From Acidobacteriaceae bacterium (lineage in GTDB: Bacteria; Acidobacteriota; Terriglobia; Terriglobales; Acidobacteriaceae): a stretch of 6,768 nt of DNA. Where the stretch lies: positions 18,670-25,437 of the forward strand of contig PLUJ01000218.1 of NCBI GenBank assembly GCA_003165455.1. Direction: 5' to 3'. Under the pieces are notes generated by a model that searched no databases, was not told the origin of the DNA, and saw only the letters and a list, made by a program, of their open reading frames with translations. This document shows positions 6,135-6,768 of this stretch, piece after piece. The position numbers and the translations under genes are program-made. Every line of letters begins with the position of its first letter. The stretch's first letter is position 1.

Positions 6135-6768
6135 GGATCCGACAATCTTGCGGCTGATTTGGGGCCGCATGCCCGGCAAACTTTAAGAATTCGATTCTCA
6201 CGCATTTTTTGCCTATTGTGTCTCGCATTAATCGCTGTCCCGCCTCTGGCATCTCCGCAACGGGCGAAGACCGCCGCCTCGCCCGTTCCGGCCTCACGCT
6301 CGGTCCCAGAAAGCTCTCAGACTGCGGCGGAGACTTTCTCCCAGCTTCCCTACCAAGGAACGCCGCCAGAGCTTCCGCAAGATAAGGGAATGATTGGCTT
6401 GCGGCTCCGGCTGCGCCGGTTGAGCACTACTGCGCAGTTGATGCAGACCGTTGCGCATCCTGACGATGAAGATGGCGGAATGCTAACGCTGGAATCTCGG
6501 GGTCGTGGAGATTCGGTCTTGTTGATGACTCTGAACCGCGGCGAGGGCGGCCAGAATAAGGTTGGAAGTAACTTGTCCGATGTGTTGGGAGTATTGCGCT
6601 CCCTGGAACTGCTCGCGGCGGATGAGTACTACGGCGTCCAGGAAAGATTTTCCCGAGTCGCTGATTTCGGATTCTCCAAGAGTGCCGAGGAAACTTTCAA
6701 CAAATGGGGTGGTCACGACGTTGCCCTGGCCGACATGGTCCGCGTAATTCGCACTTTCCGTCCGGATC
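6132..6768 (+). CDS. Exported PIG-L / LmbE family deacetylase (3' partial)
   Basis: An open frame runs from the TAG at 6117 to the window end with no stop; 212 codons are visible from the preferred TTG start. Residues 1-24 are a long, basic-ended N region, 25-36 a hydrophobic core, and a signal-peptidase site is possible after A40. No lipobox is seen, so it is probably exported to the periplasm or outside. A Pro/Ser/Ala/Gln-rich linker (about 41-85) leads to the PIG-L domain. There, A-H-P-D-D-E puts H109 and D112 as zinc ligands and D111 as the likely general base, by analogy with MshB. R136-G-E-G-G-Q-N142 and F-S-K-S-A-E-E-T-F at about 185-193 are typical of the large secreted PIG-L proteins of this phylum. 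The distal H-x-x-H zinc motif lies beyond the window. The family hydrolyses N-acetyl groups on GlcNAc-type sugars, but the substrate here is unknown. Alternative starts are GTG 6123, TTG 6159 or ATG 6390; the last would lose the signal peptide. Confidence 0.85.
   Translation, partial: MGSDNLAADLGPHARQTLRIRFSRIFCLLCLALIAVPPLASPQRAKTAASPVPASRSVPESSQTAAETFSQLPYQGTPPELPQDKGMIGLRLRLRRLSTTAQLMQTVAHPDDEDGGMLTLESRGRGDSVLLMTLNRGEGGQNKVGSNLSDVLGVLRSLELLAADEYYGVQERFSRVADFGFSKSAEETFNKWGGHDVALADMVRVIRTFRPD

Noticed and set aside
1..6768. A low-molecular-weight thiol (mycothiol/bacillithiol-like) pathway linking the YbdK-type ligase with the PIG-L deacetylase.
   Set aside because: PIG-L enzymes of thiol pathways are cytoplasmic, whereas this one has a signal peptide and the motifs of large secreted PIG-L proteins. 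The kinase gene and its promoter also separate the two ends of the window.

Overview
This window looks like a stretch of chromosome from an Acidobacteriota (Terriglobia-type) soil bacterium. The best evidence is the Ser/Thr kinase with TolB-like and TPR domains, whose N-terminal wording (Y-R-I-L-G-K-L-G-G-G-G-M-G-V-V-Y) is typical of the expanded kinase families of that phylum, together with an exported PIG-L protein carrying the R-G-E-G-G-Q-N motif. Base composition is moderately GC-rich and looks even. This assignment is by pattern recognition, not by search. All genes lie on the + strand and coding density is high. I see no RNA genes, insertion sequences, CRISPR arrays or attachment sites.

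Left part (1-3516): three genes that look like one metabolic or peptide-modification module. The first is a YbdK/GCS2-type carboxylate-amine ligase, cut at its 5' end by the window edge. The second is an M29-like aminopeptidase whose GTG start abuts the ligase's TAA stop in the same frame. After 109 bp comes a conserved protein of unknown function with ATP-grasp-like motifs in an order resembling the glutathionylspermidine-synthetase-like or circularly permuted ATP-grasps. Two potential amide-bond-forming enzymes around a peptidase suggest synthesis and trimming or recycling of a small peptide or gamma-glutamyl-type compound. The substrate cannot be read from the sequence.

Middle (3517-6055): a 133-bp gap with a plausible sigma-70 promoter, then an 801-aa transmembrane Ser/Thr protein kinase. 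It has a cytoplasmic kinase domain, one membrane helix, and an extracytoplasmic TolB-like domain followed by TPR-like helices. It appears to be its own transcription unit and is a generic signalling protein of this phylum.

Right part (6056-6768): a short gap with a stem-loop over the kinase stop codon, then the 5' part of an exported PIG-L family deacetylase. It most likely starts at a TTG at 6132, has a signal peptide, and runs off the window end after the first zinc-site motif.

The most interesting item is the three-gene ligase / peptidase / ATP-grasp-like cluster, especially its third gene.
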